Source: Ustulina deusta
Taxonomy: Eukaryota; Ascomycota; Sordariomycetes; Xylariales; Xylariaceae
Length of the DNA stretch: 64,000 nt
Direction: 5' to 3'
NCBI GenBank assembly: GCA_023159155.1
Contig: JAJNNX010000029.1
Coordinates: 1 to 64,000 of the forward strand
Positions within the stretch are counted from its first letter, which is position 1; each line of letters begins with the position of its first letter. Both the position numbers and the translations under genes were made by a program. Positions 60,775 through 64,000 of the stretch are shown in pieces. Under the pieces are notes generated by a model that had not been told where the DNA came from, did no database searches, and worked only from the letters and a program-made list of their open reading frames with translations.

Positions 60775-63700
60775 ACTTACTTATATATATATCTATTTAT
60801 TTTAATAAGTTATAAGCCTAGAACAGCTTACTTGTATTATTTTTAATATAAACGCTATTTAATAGTTTTGCTTGATTTAAACGCTAATAAACCTATAACT
60901 TTTTATAAATATTTTTTTGATTTTTTGCTATAATAAAACTTTTTAAAATATTTTAATATTAAATAAAAATATTAATTTTAAATAAAAACTAATTTATTTT
61001 ATAAATATTATATAATTTTTAATATAACAAATAAATAGAACTTTTTTTTTAAAACTAAAACAAACAAAAATTCTAATATTATTTATTTCTTTTATTATTT
61101 TTATAAACTAAAACTAATTTAAAACGTTATAGCATAATTTAACTATTAAATTTTTAGTTTTAATTATTTATTAAATATTTTAGTTATAAAACTTTATTAA
61201 TAGTAAACTTAGCAAAAAAAAATTTTATTACTAGCTATTTTATTTTTTAGGTATTTTAAAATATTTAATTTTTTATTTTTAAATATAATATTTTTAAATA
61301 TTAAACAATATTTTTTTAAATTAAAACTACTTTTTTGTTTTTTTATTTTTAAACTTTTTAATAAAAATAATTTTTTATATTTTATTATTAAATTAATTAC
61401 TGCTTTACTTAATTTATTTATAAATAAATCTAAAAATAAATCTTTTTTATTTAATAATATTCTATTTTATGATTTATTGCTAAGTTTATAACTTATACTA
61501 CTATTTTTTTTATTTTTAAACAAATTAGACTTTTTTAATTTTGAAATTATTATTTAAAAAAAAAATTTATTTTTTTATTTCTAACTTTAGTACTATTTAT
61601 ATATATAGTAATACTTATACTAGTTATTTTTATATAATTAATAATATTTATATTTGTTTTTATATGTTTAATAATGCTTAAACTAGCTAATTATATATTA
61701 ATACTAGTATTTTTACTTGTTTTTTTTATATTTTTAATAATATATTTTTAAGTACTGCTAAACCTACTACTTATTATATAAAAATCTAAACAAAAAGCTA
61801 TTATTTTTATTTTTAACTTTAATATTAAAGCTTTAGTTCTTAAAACTTATTTAAAAATAATTTAGCAAAATAGTTATAATAAATAAAATTAAATTAATAA
61901 GTTTAAAATTTATTTTTATAATAGATTTTTTTATAAATTATATTAAGTTTATTAAAAAAATATTTAAATATTTATTAATAATAAAATATAAACAATTTTT
62001 ATTTAAAAAAATTTAAGTTTTAATTTTTACTTAATAAATTAGCAAAAATATTACTACTTATTAAAAAAAAGTTAAAAACTAAAAAAATAAAAAAAATAAA
62101 ACTTATATAATAATTTAAAGTTAGCTCGGACCTAATATTTAAATAGTAATTAAATATACTAATATAGTTTTTTATAATACTACTATTTTTATATAAACAA
62201 AAATTATTAAAAAATTTAAATTTTATAATAGTACTATTTTTTAATTATTAATATATAAATAAAACAATATTATTTTAAAGTTTTATAAAAATAATATAAC
62301 TAAGCTAGCTTTAAAACTTTAAACTATTTAAAACAAATTAATAAAACTAAATAATATTTATATTATTATGGAACTAATTTTTATTAATAAATTTTTAAAT
62401 TTTTTTAGATTTTTTTTTAATATATTTAAATAGAACAAAAATAATATAATTATAAAAAAAGCTATTATTTTTAATAAAATTATTATAGCTACTAAACAAA
62501 AATAATAAAATTAAAAACTAAAAAAAAGTAATATAAATTTATTAGTTTTTAATAAAAAGCTTAAGTATACTTATTATAAAAATATTTATTTTTTATAAAA
62601 ATATTTTACTAAGTTTTTTTAGCTAGCTTTTAAAAAATAGTAAAAAAAAAAATAATAAACAAAAGCGCAAAAAAAGCAAAAATAATAACAATAATAACTT
62701 TATTAATTATAAAATTTTTTTTTTTGCTACTAATAGTTCTAAATTTTTTAATTTTGCTTTTATTAATTTTAGCTTTATTATTAATATAACTTTAACTATA
62801 ATCCTAAAACTAAGTTTTTTTATTAAAATATTTAATATTAATATAAATATTACTATTTTTTTTTTAACTAAAACTATATTAACTATTATTTTTAATATAT
62901 TTAAATTATTTTATAACGTTTTAAAAAAATCTTATATAACTAATGCTCTTTTAGAGTTTAGCTTTGCTAACTTTAGTAATATAACAAATAATTTTTTTAT
63001 TAAAAAACTAAAATTTATTATTATTTTAAATATAAGCTATAATTAATATTTTTTTTATAACTATAGTAGCTTTTTTAATATAAAAAAATATATTAGTTTA
63101 AAAATATTAAAAATAACAAAAAAAGTAGTAATACTTAAAAAAATAAAAAATTATATAATTATTTTAATAATAAATAGCTAAAAAAAACAAACAATTTTTT
63201 ATAACATTACTTATTTTCCTAAAAACAAAGTAAATCTGATTTTTATTTTTTAGTTTTTTAAAAAAAAAGTTAAATTTCTTTTTTGCTATAACAAAACTTT
63301 TAGTACTAAAAAAAAAACTACTTTATAATAGCTAGAACTATTAGTAGTTTATATTTAATTAATATTTTTAATAATAATATTAATATTATAGCTTTAAATA
63401 TTAGTTTTTATATTTATTTTCTATCTGACTTTAAAATATAAATTTAGTACAAATAATTAAAATATTTAAATAACTAAGGCCTAAAAAACCTAATAAACTA
63501 TTTAATTAGAATATTTTTTATTTAAAAATATTGTTTTTATAAAACTTATATTAAAAAATAAATAAAGAAAACTTTTTATATAAAATTTTTATAAAAAAAA
63601 ATATAAAAATTAAAATTATTATATATAAATTTTATAAATATATTAACTAAAACAAACTAGATTATAAAATATAATAAGTTAATTTAATAAGTAATTATTA

Positions 63701-64000
63701 AAAATAATTTTACTAAAATAATCTAAATATATTTTATAAAATTAACTTTAGAATTTATAAAATTATTTTAAACCCTTTTTAACTAAAAAAAACAGCTAAA
63801 GCAAAAATACTATACTATTACTTTAAATTAAAGATTTATATTTATAAAAAATACCTTTAAAAATATTATATTATAATAAAAATATAGCACTATACTTTTT
63901 AGCTATTAATTAGCATTAATAAAACAGTATTGCTAAAAAAGCTATAAAAATACTAAAAAATATTGTTTAATAACTATTAATTATAGCTACTTTGTTTAGT
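60775..64000. repeat. AT-rich RIP-like block, right
   Basis: AT-rich, gene-free sequence to the window end, T-rich on the plus strand at first and mixed later. Interpreted as further RIP-degraded repeat. No telomeric repeats are present. Confidence 0.82.

Overview
The window is nuclear DNA of a filamentous ascomycete (Pezizomycotina, probably a Sordariomycete; I cannot name the species). The evidence is many short GT-AG introns of about 45-145 nt with CTRAC/TACTAAC branch points, a Zn2Cys6 transcription factor, the fungal 21 kDa complex I subunit, fungal secreted-protein families, and a bipartite genome. Gene-bearing DNA of ordinary GC content is bounded by extremely AT-rich, gene-free blocks (about 1-14,715, 52,030-58,080 and 60,775-64,000) that look like transposon DNA destroyed by repeat-induced point mutation (RIP).

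Layout. 14.7-16.3 kb: edge of the gene island with short repeats, including a tRNA-headed SINE-like pair. 16.3-29.6 kb: a conserved core block holding an F-box protein, a Zn2Cys6 regulator (8 exons, one of 24 nt), the 21 kDa complex I subunit on the minus strand (one exon of 17 nt), the fork-protection factor Csm3/Swi3 and the SKI-complex helicase Ski2. 29.6-36.8 kb: accessory DNA with three copies of a MITE-like element, a secreted DUF1996 protein, a small cysteine-rich secreted protein with a GC-AG intron, and an SDR reductase. 36.7-39.0 kb: a graveyard of minus-strand gene relics, namely an unknown ORF with one in-frame TAG, a saccharopine dehydrogenase tail and a GAF/histidine-kinase N-terminus.

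39.2-51.9 kb is the most unusual part. A 1475-residue DUF6603 protein (4 exons) and an intronless 1216-residue protein of unknown function are arranged head to head, and their predicted start codons overlap. They are followed by a three-exon beta-propeller-like protein, a 116-residue unknown protein and a frameshifted gene relic that is cut off at the AT-rich boundary. DUF6603 is known from bacteria and fungi, so this may be an acquired multigene system; that is inference.

58.1-60.8 kb is a small GC-normal islet between two RIP-like blocks, containing only small or broken ORFs. I rebuilt gene models by joining exons by eye: splice sites, reading phase and total lengths are internally consistent, but no database search was possible.
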